A DNA stretch of 38,525 nucleotides, taken from Pseudomonadota bacterium (GTDB lineage Bacteria; Pseudomonadota; Alphaproteobacteria; Rhodospirillales; Magnetospirillaceae). The position numbers were made by a program, and so were the translations under genes. This document shows, one piece after another, positions 1 through 8,006 of the stretch. Location: positions 1-38,525 of the forward strand of contig JAJXWP010000040.1 in the NCBI GenBank assembly GCA_021781575.1. Direction: 5' to 3'. Every line of letters starts with the position of its first letter. Positions within the stretch are counted from its first letter, which is position 1. The notes under the pieces are model-generated. The model ran no database searches. It was not told where the DNA came from and worked only from the letters and a program-made list of their open reading frames with translations.

Positions 1-111
1 ACCGGCCGGCTTCCCGGCAAGGGTGAACTGGTCGTCGAGGCGATCCGCAGCGATCACCGGTTCACGATCCTCGACTGGGAATACCAGCTGCTGCTGGCCT
101 ACTCTTCCTGA
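1..111 (+). CDS. C-terminal end of an unidentified protein (5' truncated by window edge)
   Basis: Frame 1 is open from the first base to a TGA at 109-111 and encodes 36 residues ending in ...DWEYQLLLAYSS. The peptide has normal composition and no low-complexity bias, so it is probably the true tail of a gene that starts left of the window. It is convergent with the glycosyltransferase whose stop codon is at 121, leaving only 9 bp between them. The fragment is too short to assign to a family. By location it could belong to the same glycan cluster, but that is only inference. Confidence 0.5.
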   Translation, partial: TGRLPGKGELVVEAIRSDHRFTILDWEYQLLLAYSS

Positions 112-120
112 GCCCCGCTA

Positions 121-2022
121 TCAAACGCCAACCGGACCCCGGCCCAGTGGCTCGACGATGCAACGAATCCGCTCGCGCCAATAGCTCACCGTCAATTTTT
201 CCTGTGAACAGTGTTCCCAGCGGATCCGCTGTTCCTCCCGGGCTAGGAATTCCGGTGTGATCCGGTCCCACCGCGACACCGGCAGTATTGGAAGGTCTTC
301 GAACCCCTCCATCCACGGTCCTGCGGGCACGATGGGGATGACGCCGAGGTAAAGCGCTTCCCAGGTGCGATGGGTATCGATGCCGTTGCCGTGGGGAGAG
401 ACGCAAAACCGGTGCTCCGCCAATTCCCGCAGGTAGTCGCGGTAGGGAAGCGGGGTGCCGCGGGTGACGAAGGGTTTGTCGGCAAACAGATCGAATATGG
501 GCTTGCGATGACCCGGGTTCGTCCGGGTGTCCAGGTTCAGATAGAGGTCGCGAGTCTTGGGGCGGTTTTCCGACGCTACCTCGATCAGGACTCGGGTATC
601 GCCATGCGGCCATTGTCGGTTGGCCTGCCCTATCGGCAAGGGAGTAAGCTTGGGATGGCGGATGGTTACATTTTGGGCGAACCAGTGAAGCAGCCGGACA
701 TCGTCGAGGAACGGCCGGTGCCTCTCACCGATTGCGTCGTCGCTGCTGTGGGTGATGAGGACGAACCGTTGCGACAGGTGCGGCAAGACATGATTGATGA
801 AACTGTCAAGCAGATGGGTATAGACAAAAATAACGCTGGCTTTCTGCAGATCCCGGATTCGCCCAGGGCCGTCGACGATCAGGTGATTCCGCGTGCCGGG
901 AAGATGGCACAGAGGAACCTGGTGAGATTGGTGAAGCCCGGTGTGAAAGGCGCGAGTGCCATCGTCGATCACCGAAATGTCCGCCAGCGCCTGCAGCCGC
1001 TCGGACGAGATCACCTCGGGTTCGTCGATGGCGGTCAGGCCCGGCGGCCGGCGGCCAGCCAGCCGTCGGGCTGCGGGACGGGGGCGCGGGCGTGATAGAA
1101 ATCCGGCCAGATTCTTCGAATGAAGGTGCAGGTTGAAGATCGGCCAGCGGTTCGTCTTGGTGAGCAGATGCGGGACACGCCGGCCTTTGCCATCGGTCAC
1201 CAGCATGTATCGATATCGGTGCGCCCAATAGCAGGCCTGCTCGTTGAGGAAACCCATTGTCTGCCGGCCGGCGTTGTTCCGTGGATCGATCCCGTCCAGG
1301 AACTGCCCCAGGGCGGCGGCGTCGAAAACACCCCGGAATTGATCGAAATGCCTGGTGTAGAGCTCAGGATTGGCGGAAGGACCGGTCCACAGGCTGCAGA
1401 GGGGGCCGGGATCATCGGCCGGCACCACGGGCAACGAATCGAGGATGACGGGCCCGAAATTCTGTCGCAGCAGGCCGAGCAGCTGCATGTCATTGGCTTG
1501 AAGCCCAGGATTGTTCACGAATACGTTCGCCAGGAAAAATGAAAGCTTCTCAAGTATTTGTTGGTCCTTGAAATACATGAAGCCGGCAATCGCAATAAGG
1601 TCTCCGCTGAATGGGACTGCCATTCCTTCGTAATGTTGCCGAAAGACCGCCAGCAGCTCGGACAGGTCGACATAAAGAAGAACGTCCGTTTCCAGATGGA
1701 AAAGGTTCTCGACCTCGTATTGCGAAGCGAATGAGCTGAGATAGAAAAACCGCTCGATGACGTAAGTCCAGAAGCCGAACCGAAACCCTTTATCGACCTG
1801 AGCACTTTGCCGGAATGCCGTGTGGGCCGGAGAGATTGGCAATTCCTCGACGGCGATCGCTTCGACCCCCAAGGCATCATCCAGCGGAGACGCCGCAAGT
1901 GCCGCCCGTTCTGCCAACATAAATACAGGGCATTCGTTGAAGAGCCTAATCTGGTAAAGCGTATCGGGAAGATGGGGGGGCAGTTCTTCACCCAAATGGA
2001 CCAGGGCGATGGCATGGGACAT
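121..2022 (-). CDS. Two-domain glycosyltransferase: GT-A-like N-terminal half plus exostosin-like C-terminal half
   Basis: A 633-residue protein with no signal peptide, probably a cytoplasmic or membrane-associated glycosyltransferase. The N-terminal half (about 1-300) contains the acidic segment ETDVLLYVD at 111-119, which resembles the metal/nucleotide-sugar site of GT-A enzymes. The C-terminal half (about 370-633) ends with an exostosin/GT47-like block at 536-565 (HRFCVSPHGNGIDTHR, then WEALYLGVIPIV), typical of the nucleotide-binding half of a GT-B enzyme. An Arg/Pro-rich linker (around 310-330) separates the two. An in-frame TTG at 2052 would add ten residues, but the ATG at 2022 has a GGGGA ribosome site about 9 nt upstream and is preferred. 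It lies 26 nt downstream of the TPR gene, so the two are probably co-transcribed. Sugar and acceptor cannot be read from sequence. Confidence 0.8.
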   Translation of the reverse strand: MSHAIALVHLGEELPPHLPDTLYQIRLFNECPVFMLAERAALAASPLDDALGVEAIAVEELPISPAHTAFRQSAQVDKGFRFGFWTYVIERFFYLSSFASQYEVENLFHLETDVLLYVDLSELLAVFRQHYEGMAVPFSGDLIAIAGFMYFKDQQILEKLSFFLANVFVNNPGLQANDMQLLGLLRQNFGPVILDSLPVVPADDPGPLCSLWTGPSANPELYTRHFDQFRGVFDAAALGQFLDGIDPRNNAGRQTMGFLNEQACYWAHRYRYMLVTDGKGRRVPHLLTKTNRWPIFNLHLHSKNLAGFLSRPRPRPAARRLAGRRPPGLTAIDEPEVISSERLQALADISVIDDGTRAFHTGLHQSHQVPLCHLPGTRNHLIVDGPGRIRDLQKASVIFVYTHLLDSFINHVLPHLSQRFVLITHSSDDAIGERHRPFLDDVRLLHWFAQNVTIRHPKLTPLPIGQANRQWPHGDTRVLIEVASENRPKTRDLYLNLDTRTNPGHRKPIFDLFADKPFVTRGTPLPYRDYLRELAEHRFCVSPHGNGIDTHRTWEALYLGVIPIVPAGPWMEGFEDLPILPVSRWDRITPEFLAREEQRIRWEHCSQEKLTVSYWRERIRCIVEPLGRGPVGV

Positions 2023-2048
2023 GGTGCAGTTCCCCAGCACACAATTTC

Positions 2049-2495
2049 TCAAGGGATCGGGGCGGTCGGCAAACGCAGCACGGCGCTCTCCATGACCAGA
2101 AGGTCGACGGTGAAGCCGAGATCGAACAACAGAGTGCCGTCACCCAGGTCCCGCCAAAGCGGCCGATGCAAGCGCCACGGCGAAGCGGGGGCGAGGACGA
2201 TCGCTTGGTGGAAGCAGGCCTCAGCCTCTTCGCGACGTCCCGCCCGCATCAGGGCGACGCCATAGTTGTGGTAGGCATCTGAAGAGAACTGCGTCCGCTG
2301 GACCACGGCCGACAGGCACGATAGCGCCGCCGAAACGTCGCCGCGATCCAGGGCGATGCCACCCAGTAAGGTACGGAGGACAGTCCCGCTGACGACGTCA
2401 CTGCCGTCGAGTGATTCCCGGCAAAGCCTTTCAGCCTCATCAACGCTTCCTGCACAGTAACTACGTAATGCCAGCGCGACGACATCTTGTGGCAT
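2049..2495 (-). CDS. Small tetratricopeptide (TPR) repeat protein
   Basis: A 148-residue protein with TPR-like helical pairs. The clearest repeat is around residues 90-125 (AYHNYGVALMRAGRREEAEA, then CFHQAIVLAP), preceded by two degenerate repeats. TPR modules bind proteins; in this setting the likely partner is the downstream glycosyltransferase or its acceptor, as inferred from co-orientation and the 26-nt spacing. The ATG has an AAGAGGAT-type ribosome site a few bases upstream. The C-terminal 35 residues are not TPR-like. It could be a fragment of a longer TPR-glycosyltransferase ancestor that has been split from its catalytic part, but the sequence cannot prove it. Confidence 0.75.
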   Translation of the reverse strand: MPQDVVALALRSYCAGSVDEAERLCRESLDGSDVVSGTVLRTLLGGIALDRGDVSAALSCLSAVVQRTQFSSDAYHNYGVALMRAGRREEAEACFHQAIVLAPASPWRLHRPLWRDLGDGTLLFDLGFTVDLLVMESAVLRLPTAPIP

Positions 2496-2741
2496 CCGAT
2501 CCTCTTACCAAAGTTATTCGCGAAAATAGGCCGATACCATCACAATCACAAGCATTACGCGTCAGAAAGACGCCTGCATTAACTATTTTTTAACTAATGA
2601 CTCAATATATGCCAACTTGGCTAGGTCACGGTCCTGGCGACGCTGAGGGCAAACTCCACTCGTTTATCCATCAATTTTATGCCATCGTCAATGAATGGCC
2701 TCTGAATGGTGGTCATCGCAACGAAGTCCTAGGAGACATCT
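2496..2741. other. Divergent intergenic region between the TPR/glycosyltransferase pair and the GT4 gene
   Basis: 246 bp, clearly richer in A+T than the flanking genes, particularly 2575-2620. It must hold promoters for both directions. It contains a short hairpin (GCGTC at 2559-2563 pairing with GACGC at 2569-2573) and a direct repeat TTAACTA around 2579-2597. No promoter with good -35 and -10 boxes and correct spacing was identified with confidence, and no credible small gene. Confidence 0.5.
2731..2736 (+). promoter_or_regulatory. Ribosome binding site that fixes a TTG start
   Basis: AGGAGA lies 5 nt before a TTG at 2742. The same frame has a stop (TAG) at 2730-2732, and the next in-frame ATG lies inside the conserved body of the protein, so the TTG is the credible start of the GT4 glycosyltransferase. 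Confidence 0.6.
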
Positions 2742-3893
2742 TTGGCCAGAAAAATACTGTCGATTGAAGGTTGGCGATTTATCTGTCACTCCTATGCCAT
2801 CTTCAATCAGTGGCAGTTGCTCTATCTGCACCATCGCGGCGATGTGGAACTGCGCTTCACTGACGTGCCGTTCGCTCACGGGTCTTGGGCGCCGCTCGAG
2901 GGATTGTTCAGCGAAAGTGATATGAGGATCCTGAAGCAACTCGCCCCCTTGGCCGCCGACGAGCAGCCCGACGCGACCCTGCGGGTAGCCTTTCCCTACA
3001 ACTTTCGCCGGTCACATTGCGACCGCAGCCTAGTCTTCGGCACTTCCGAATTCCAGATCGTCCCGCCCGATCATTTCGTCGGTATCGAGCGCCTTTCCGA
3101 CCTGGTCCGGCGACCGGACGTCACGGTCATCACGCCGTCGAACTGGTCGGCAACGGGTTTTCGCTCCGCTGGTGTGCCGGACCGACAGATCGTCACCATC
3201 CCCCACGGCGTCGACACCACTCTGTTCACGCCGGCCGGTGAGGGCCGCCAAACCCTGCGCCGAAACTTAGGCTTGTCGGGCTTTGTGTTTTTTGCCAACG
3301 CTGGATCGTTAACCTGGAACAAGAACATCGAGCTCGTTCTCAAGGCGTTTTCGACAGTCGCCCAGGAGCGGAAGGATGCTCGCCTTCTGATCAAGGGAGC
3401 GGACAGCCTTTATGCGTCAAGCCGAATGCTGAACGATGCGCTCAACAGCCTGTCGCATCGGGAGGTGGAAATCGTGCGGGAAAAAGCGATCTATCACGGG
3501 CAGCCGTTATCGATGAGCTCCATGGTTTCGCTGTATCAAGCCTCGGACGCCTATGTCAGTCCCTACCGGGCAGAAGGGTTCAATATGCCCGTCCTGGAAG
3601 CCACAGCCTGTGGCCTGCCGGTGATCTGCACCGGCGGTGGTTCGACCGACGATTTTGTCGCCGAAGACTTTGCCCGAAAGGTCAATGCCAAACTGAAACA
3701 CATTGAAACACAAGATGGAACTGGAAACTACCTAGACGCCGATCTAGACCATCTCATTCATCTGATGCTTGAGGTCATGGACGACGAGGCATGGCGACGC
3801 TCTGCCGTCGGGGCCGGTCCGGCCCATGCCGGCCGGTCGTTCACCTGGGACAGCGTAGTGGATCGATTAGTGAAGACGGCTTTCCCGGCGTAA
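2742..3893 (+). CDS. Glycosyltransferase family 4 (GT-B fold)
   Basis: A 383-residue cytoplasmic GT4 enzyme that transfers a sugar from a nucleotide donor. The N-terminus (MARKILSIEGWRFICHSYA) is of the type found in cell-surface polysaccharide glycosyltransferases. The C-terminal half shows the donor-binding features: AGSLTWNKNIELVLKAF at the start of the second Rossmann domain and the EX7E motif in AEGFNMPVLE around residue 278, followed by ACGLPVICT. Length is normal for the family. It is divergent from the TPR/glycosyltransferase pair and followed by a 250-bp gap before the next plus-strand gene, so it may be monocistronic. Translation starts at TTG. Donor and acceptor are unknown; its neighbours suggest glycan or flagellin modification. 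Confidence 0.88.
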   Translation: MARKILSIEGWRFICHSYAIFNQWQLLYLHHRGDVELRFTDVPFAHGSWAPLEGLFSESDMRILKQLAPLAADEQPDATLRVAFPYNFRRSHCDRSLVFGTSEFQIVPPDHFVGIERLSDLVRRPDVTVITPSNWSATGFRSAGVPDRQIVTIPHGVDTTLFTPAGEGRQTLRRNLGLSGFVFFANAGSLTWNKNIELVLKAFSTVAQERKDARLLIKGADSLYASSRMLNDALNSLSHREVEIVREKAIYHGQPLSMSSMVSLYQASDAYVSPYRAEGFNMPVLEATACGLPVICTGGGSTDDFVAEDFARKVNAKLKHIETQDGTGNYLDADLDHLIHLMLEVMDDEAWRRSAVGAGPAHAGRSFTWDSVVDRLVKTAFPA

Positions 3894-4166
3894 GGCCGAA
3901 ACGTTCAGACGACCAGGCCCCGCGTCCCGCCATGACGTTCTCGGCGAACGCCCGAAATCTTTCACGCAACGCCCCCAGGAAAACTGCAGTGCCTGCCGCA
4001 AGTTCTCATCATCTTACAAACCTATTATTAACCAGTTATTTACCATAATGTCAGTTAAAGAAAGGGGGATCCTATTCTTGGCTGCAAATGTTGCTGCGCC
4101 CGAAGATTTCTGGACACTTATAGGATTGCCGCTGTCGCATAGGCCATGCAAGGAGCAAGGGGAGAG

Positions 4167-6926
4167 ATGAGCCGCAAGCCGCGCCGAGCCGCCAAAGTGC
4201 CGCACGCAGTTGCCGAAGAAGTCCCCCCCCCAGATCTCCGGCAGCTTTTTCCCGAGGCCGTAGAGCTTCATCAAGCCGGCCGACTGGATGAAGCTGAAGC
4301 CATCTACCGGACGATTCTGGCGATCGATGCCGAGCAATGCGACAGCCTGCATCTGCTGGGAGCCATCGCCCACCAGAAAGGGCAGCCGGAGCTTGCCGTC
4401 GAGCTGATCGGCAAGGCAATCCGGATCAACGATCGCTTCCCGCTATATTATTCCAATCTGGGCAACGCGCTGCGGGAGTTGGGTCGGCTCGACGAGGCGG
4501 CGGAATGCTACCGCAAAGCCCTCGAGATCGATCCGGGGTTCGCCCAGGCGCATACCAATCTCGGCAATGTTCGCGGCGACGCCGGAAGGCTGGACGAGGC
4601 CGCCTTTCATCATCGCAAGGCGTTGGAACTCAACCCCAACCTGGTCGAGGCCCACTACAACCTGGGCAGCATTCTGAAGGCCCTGGGCCGTCCCCACGAA
4701 TCTGTTGCCGCCCTGCGCCAGGCCCTGGCGTTGCGCCCCGATCTGGTGGAAGCCCATGTAAACCTGGGCAACGCCTTGCGCGACACGGCGCGAGCCGGCG
4801 AGGCGATCGAATGCTATCGCCGCGGTATCGCGCTGAAGCCTGATTTCGCTGAAGCCTACCTCAACCTCGGCAACGCCCTGCGGGACCAATTGCAGCCGGA
4901 CGAGGCCATCGCCTGCTTCCGCAGGGCGACCTATCTGCGCACCGACTACGCCGAGCCCTGCAACAATATGGGGGTGGTGCTGCGTGAGGTCGGGCGGCGC
5001 AGCGAGGCGGCCGAGGCTTACCACAGGGCGTTGGAACTGAGGCGGGACTATCCCGAGGCCTATTCCAATCTCGGCAACCTGCTCACCGACTTCGGCGATG
5101 TGAATGAAGCGGTGGCGGCTTACGAGAAGGCCCTTGCGATCACTCCGGATTACGCACCGGCCCACACCAACCTGCTGTTGGGACTGCAATACGCGACGGC
5201 GTATTCCTCGGACTACCTGCTGGCCGCGGCCAAGCGATTTGGCGAGCGCTACTGGCGCCCAGCGGCGACGAGTGGGTTTGCCAACCACCGGAATCCCGGC
5301 CGGCGCCTGCGCATCGGCTATTTCTCGCCGGACTTCCGCAAGCATTCGGTCGCCTGGTTCCTCGAACCGCTGTTCGGCGCCCACGATCGCCAGGCGGTGG
5401 AAATCTTCTGCTACGCGGAAGTGAAGAACGCCGATGCGATGACCATGCGGTTCCACGACCTGGCGGATCATTGGCGCAACACGGTGGGCGCACCCGACGA
5501 AGCGGTCGCCGAGCAGATCCGGCGGGACGGTATCGACATTCTGGTTGACCTGGCCGGCCACACCGACAACAACCGCCTGCCGGTGTTGGCCCTGAAGCCC
5601 GCTCCGATCCAGCTTACCTGGCTCGGCTATCCGGGCACCACCGGCCTGCAGACGGTGGACTACCGGCTGGTGGACGCCATCACCGACCCCGAAGGGGAGG
5701 CCGACGGCCAAGCCAGCGAGACCCTGTTCCGCCTGCCCGACGGATTTCTTTGCTACGGCCCGCCGAGCGACGCGCCGGAACCGATGGCGGCCGCCTCGAC
5801 CGATGGATCGATCACCTTCGGCTCATTCAACAACCCGGCCAAGCTGTCGCCATCCACCCTCGACGCCTGGGCATCGCTGCTGACCCGCCTGCCGAATTCG
5901 CGCCTGCTGCTCAAGGGGATTTCCTTCTCGGATCCGACCATCCGGGCCCTGTTCCACGAACGCTTCGCCGCCCGGGGCATCGCGGCCGAACGCATCACCC
6001 TCCAGGGCTTCGTCGCCGAAACGGGGCATCACCTGTCCCTGTACAACCAGGTCGACGTCGCCCTCGACCCCTTCCCCTACAACGGCACCACCACCACCTG
6101 CGAAGCCCTGTGGATGGGCGTTCCGGTGGTGAGCTTGCGCGGCGATCGGCATTCCGGCCGCGTCGGCGCCAGCCTGCTGACCCGCGTCGGCCTGCAAGAC
6201 CTGATCGCCGAGACCGTCGACGACTACATTACGATCGCCGCCGAGTTGGCCGAAGACCGCATCCGCCGCGACGATCTGCGCCGCTCGCTGCGCTCGCGCA
6301 TGGCGGCGTCGCCGCTGTGCGACGCACCTGGATTCGCCCGGCGGATCGAAGCGGCCTATCGACAGATGTGGCAGAAATGGTGCAACGAAGCGCCGGTCCC
6401 TGCTTCTCCGCTACCCAACGGCTGGACGGCGCCCGAGGGCATTCGCCTTCATATCGGGGCGACGGAGCCGCATTCCGCATGGACCGCGGTCGGCGACGGC
6501 ACCGATCTGGCATCGATCGCCGATGGCAGCTGCGCCGTCGTGTACACCTGCCATCTGTTGCAGCATCTGGGCTACAACGGTGCGCTGTCGGCCACGCTTG
6601 GCGACATCTTCCGGGTGTTGGCGCCTGGGGGCCTGCTGCTCGCCAGCGTCCCGGACCTCGATGCGCTGTGCCGGATGTTCGTTGCCCCGGACAGCGGATT
6701 TGCCGAAAAATTCATCCTGATGCGAATGATGTTCGGAGGAAGGATGAGCGAGGCCGATGTCAATCATACCGGCCTCAATTACGGTTTCCTGCAAGCCTTC
6801 CTTGATCAGGCCGGGTTTGTCGATATCCAGCGCGTGCCGCGCCTGGGCTGCTTCAACGACGCCAGCGAGATGCAGTTCCGCGGCACACCGATCAGTGTCA
6901 ATGTTTCGGCGCGCAAGCCGGGTTGA
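4167..6926 (+). CDS. TPR-containing O-GlcNAc transferase-like (SPINDLY/GT41) glycosyltransferase fused to a methyltransferase-like domain
   Basis: A 919-residue cytoplasmic protein in three parts. Residues about 20-360 form a row of tandem TPRs (repeated cores such as AYSNLGNLLTDFG and AHTNLGNVRGDAGR). About 372-735 is the GT41 catalytic region: GYFSPDFRKHSVAWFL with its conserved His, DILVDLAGHTDNNR, QLTWLGYPGTTG and DPFPYNGTTTTCEALWMGVP, all hallmarks of OGT/SPINDLY enzymes. From about 756 to the end is a class-I methyltransferase-like domain (VLAPGGLLLASVPDLDAL), beginning LHIGATEP rather than with a full glycine-rich SAM motif. An ATG at 4146 would add seven residues; the ATG at 4167 is preceded by AGGAG and AAGGGGAG and is favoured. 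By homology it would glycosylate Ser/Thr of proteins; the flagellin encoded 1.1 kb downstream is the obvious candidate substrate. Confidence 0.88.
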   Translation: MSRKPRRAAKVPHAVAEEVPPPDLRQLFPEAVELHQAGRLDEAEAIYRTILAIDAEQCDSLHLLGAIAHQKGQPELAVELIGKAIRINDRFPLYYSNLGNALRELGRLDEAAECYRKALEIDPGFAQAHTNLGNVRGDAGRLDEAAFHHRKALELNPNLVEAHYNLGSILKALGRPHESVAALRQALALRPDLVEAHVNLGNALRDTARAGEAIECYRRGIALKPDFAEAYLNLGNALRDQLQPDEAIACFRRATYLRTDYAEPCNNMGVVLREVGRRSEAAEAYHRALELRRDYPEAYSNLGNLLTDFGDVNEAVAAYEKALAITPDYAPAHTNLLLGLQYATAYSSDYLLAAAKRFGERYWRPAATSGFANHRNPGRRLRIGYFSPDFRKHSVAWFLEPLFGAHDRQAVEIFCYAEVKNADAMTMRFHDLADHWRNTVGAPDEAVAEQIRRDGIDILVDLAGHTDNNRLPVLALKPAPIQLTWLGYPGTTGLQTVDYRLVDAITDPEGEADGQASETLFRLPDGFLCYGPPSDAPEPMAAASTDGSITFGSFNNPAKLSPSTLDAWASLLTRLPNSRLLLKGISFSDPTIRALFHERFAARGIAAERITLQGFVAETGHHLSLYNQVDVALDPFPYNGTTTTCEALWMGVPVVSLRGDRHSGRVGASLLTRVGLQDLIAETVDDYITIAAELAEDRIRRDDLRRSLRSRMAASPLCDAPGFARRIEAAYRQMWQKWCNEAPVPASPLPNGWTAPEGIRLHIGATEPHSAWTAVGDGTDLASIADGSCAVVYTCHLLQHLGYNGALSATLGDIFRVLAPGGLLLASVPDLDALCRMFVAPDSGFAEKFILMRMMFGGRMSEADVNHTGLNYGFLQAFLDQAGFVDIQRVPRLGCFNDASEMQFRGTPISVNVSARKPG

Positions 6927-6935
6927 ATTTTATTC

Positions 6936-6945
6936 AAGGGGGAGG
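6936..6945 (+). promoter_or_regulatory. Strong ribosome binding site deciding the fcl start
   Basis: AAGGGGGAGG lies 7 nt before the ATG at 6953. A TTG at 6923 in the same frame would overlap the preceding stop codon and encode through this site, so the ATG is preferred. Confidence 0.65.
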
Positions 6946-6952
6946 CGAACCG

Positions 6953-7906
6953 ATGCCTGATGAATTCTCTCTTGCCGGAAAAACGGTTTGGGTTGCCGGC
7001 CACCGTGGGATGGCCGGTTCGGCGATCGTGCGCCGGCTGGCCCGCGAAGATTGCCGGATCCTGACGGTCGGACGCTCCGACGTGGATCTGCGCCGCCAGG
7101 CCGAGGTCGAGGCCTGGCTCGACGCCAATCGCCCGGACGCGGTGTTCGTCGCCGCCGGAACGGTCGGCGGCATCCATGCCAATTCGACCCGGCCGGCCGA
7201 GTTCATCTATGACAACATGATGATCGAGTTCAACGTCATCCACGCCAGCTATCGCGCCGGAGTGAAGAAGCTGTTGTTCCTCGGCTCGTCTTGCATCTAT
7301 CCGCGCCATGCGCCGCAGCCGATCGCCGAGGAAGCGCTGCTCACCGGACCGCTGGAGCCGACCAACGAGTGGTACGCCGTCGCCAAGATCGCCGGCATCA
7401 AGCTGTGCGAGGCCTATCGCCGCCAGTACGGCTGCGACTTCATCTCGGCCATGCCGACCAATCTCTATGGGCCGGGCGACAACTTCGACCTGATGCAGGG
7501 GCATGTCGCCGCGGCGATGATCGCCAAGGTCCACCAGGCCAAGGTCGACGGACGACCGACCATCGAACTGTGGGGCACCGGCACGCCGCAGCGGGAATTC
7601 CTTTATGTCGATGATCTGGCCGACGCCTTGGTATTCCTGATGAAGCATTACTCCGACGAGCCGCACATGAACGTGGGGACCGGCAAGGAAATCTCCATCC
7701 GCGAACTGGCCGAACTGCTGTCCCGCATCGTCGGCTACGAGGGGTCCATCGTGCTCGACCGGACCAAGCCGGACGGCATGCCGCGCAAGGTCATGCGGGT
7801 CGACCGCCTGGCCGATCTCGGCTGGCGGGCGCCGACCGAACTCGAGGAAGGCTTCCGCCAGGCCTATCAATGGTATGTCGAGCATCGGGGTGATGCGAGA
7901 CGGTAG
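6953..7906 (+). CDS. fcl: GDP-L-fucose synthase (GDP-4-keto-6-deoxymannose 3,5-epimerase/4-reductase)
   Basis: A 317-residue extended short-chain dehydrogenase that converts GDP-4-keto-6-deoxy-D-mannose to GDP-L-fucose with NADPH in the cytoplasm. The N-terminal Rossmann motif is AGHRGMAGSAIVRRL (from residue 15), the catalytic serine is in GSSCIYP (111-117), and the Tyr/Lys pair is Y141/K145 in YAVAKIAG. PTNLYGPGDNF and GTGTPQREFLYVDD match known Fcl/WcaG proteins closely. It starts 26 bp after the SPINDLY-like gene and is probably co-transcribed. The partner enzyme GMD (GDP-mannose 4,6-dehydratase) is not in this window. A related NDP-sugar epimerase/reductase specificity is possible but less likely given the motif match. 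Confidence 0.93.
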   Translation: MPDEFSLAGKTVWVAGHRGMAGSAIVRRLAREDCRILTVGRSDVDLRRQAEVEAWLDANRPDAVFVAAGTVGGIHANSTRPAEFIYDNMMIEFNVIHASYRAGVKKLLFLGSSCIYPRHAPQPIAEEALLTGPLEPTNEWYAVAKIAGIKLCEAYRRQYGCDFISAMPTNLYGPGDNFDLMQGHVAAAMIAKVHQAKVDGRPTIELWGTGTPQREFLYVDDLADALVFLMKHYSDEPHMNVGTGKEISIRELAELLSRIVGYEGSIVLDRTKPDGMPRKVMRVDRLADLGWRAPTELEEGFRQAYQWYVEHRGDARR

Positions 7907-7924
7907 CCCGGAGGGCGAACACGG

Positions 7925-7940
7925 CGGCATATACTTTGCG
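7925..7940 (+). promoter_or_regulatory. Candidate sigma-54-like promoter for the flagellin gene
   Basis: CGGCATATACTTTGCG has GG and GC elements at the correct sigma-54 spacing (GG at 7926-7927, GC at 7938-7939) and matches GGCA and TTGC of the consensus, with mismatches at the first, sixth and last positions. Predicted transcription would begin about 55 nt before the flagellin TTG start. A competing reading is a sigma-28 -10 box, GCCAATAA at 7944-7951, one base off the usual GCCGATAA, but no TAAA -35 is present at the right distance. Confidence 0.35.
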
Positions 7941-8006
7941 TCCGCCAATAATCAGGGTTAGCATCACCAGGAGTTTGCGCCGCCAGGGACTCGGAAGAGG
8001 GCCGAA

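Noticed and set aside
2559-2597. Hairpin followed by a T-run in the divergent glycosyltransferase gap
   Set aside because: The stem is only 5 bp and the T-run begins more than 10 nt later; with no gene reading into it, a terminator makes no sense.
4079-4095. Sigma-54-like element (TGGC...TTGCT) upstream of the GT41 gene
   Set aside because: The GG and GC elements are one base too far apart (13 instead of 12), and sigma-54 requires strict spacing.
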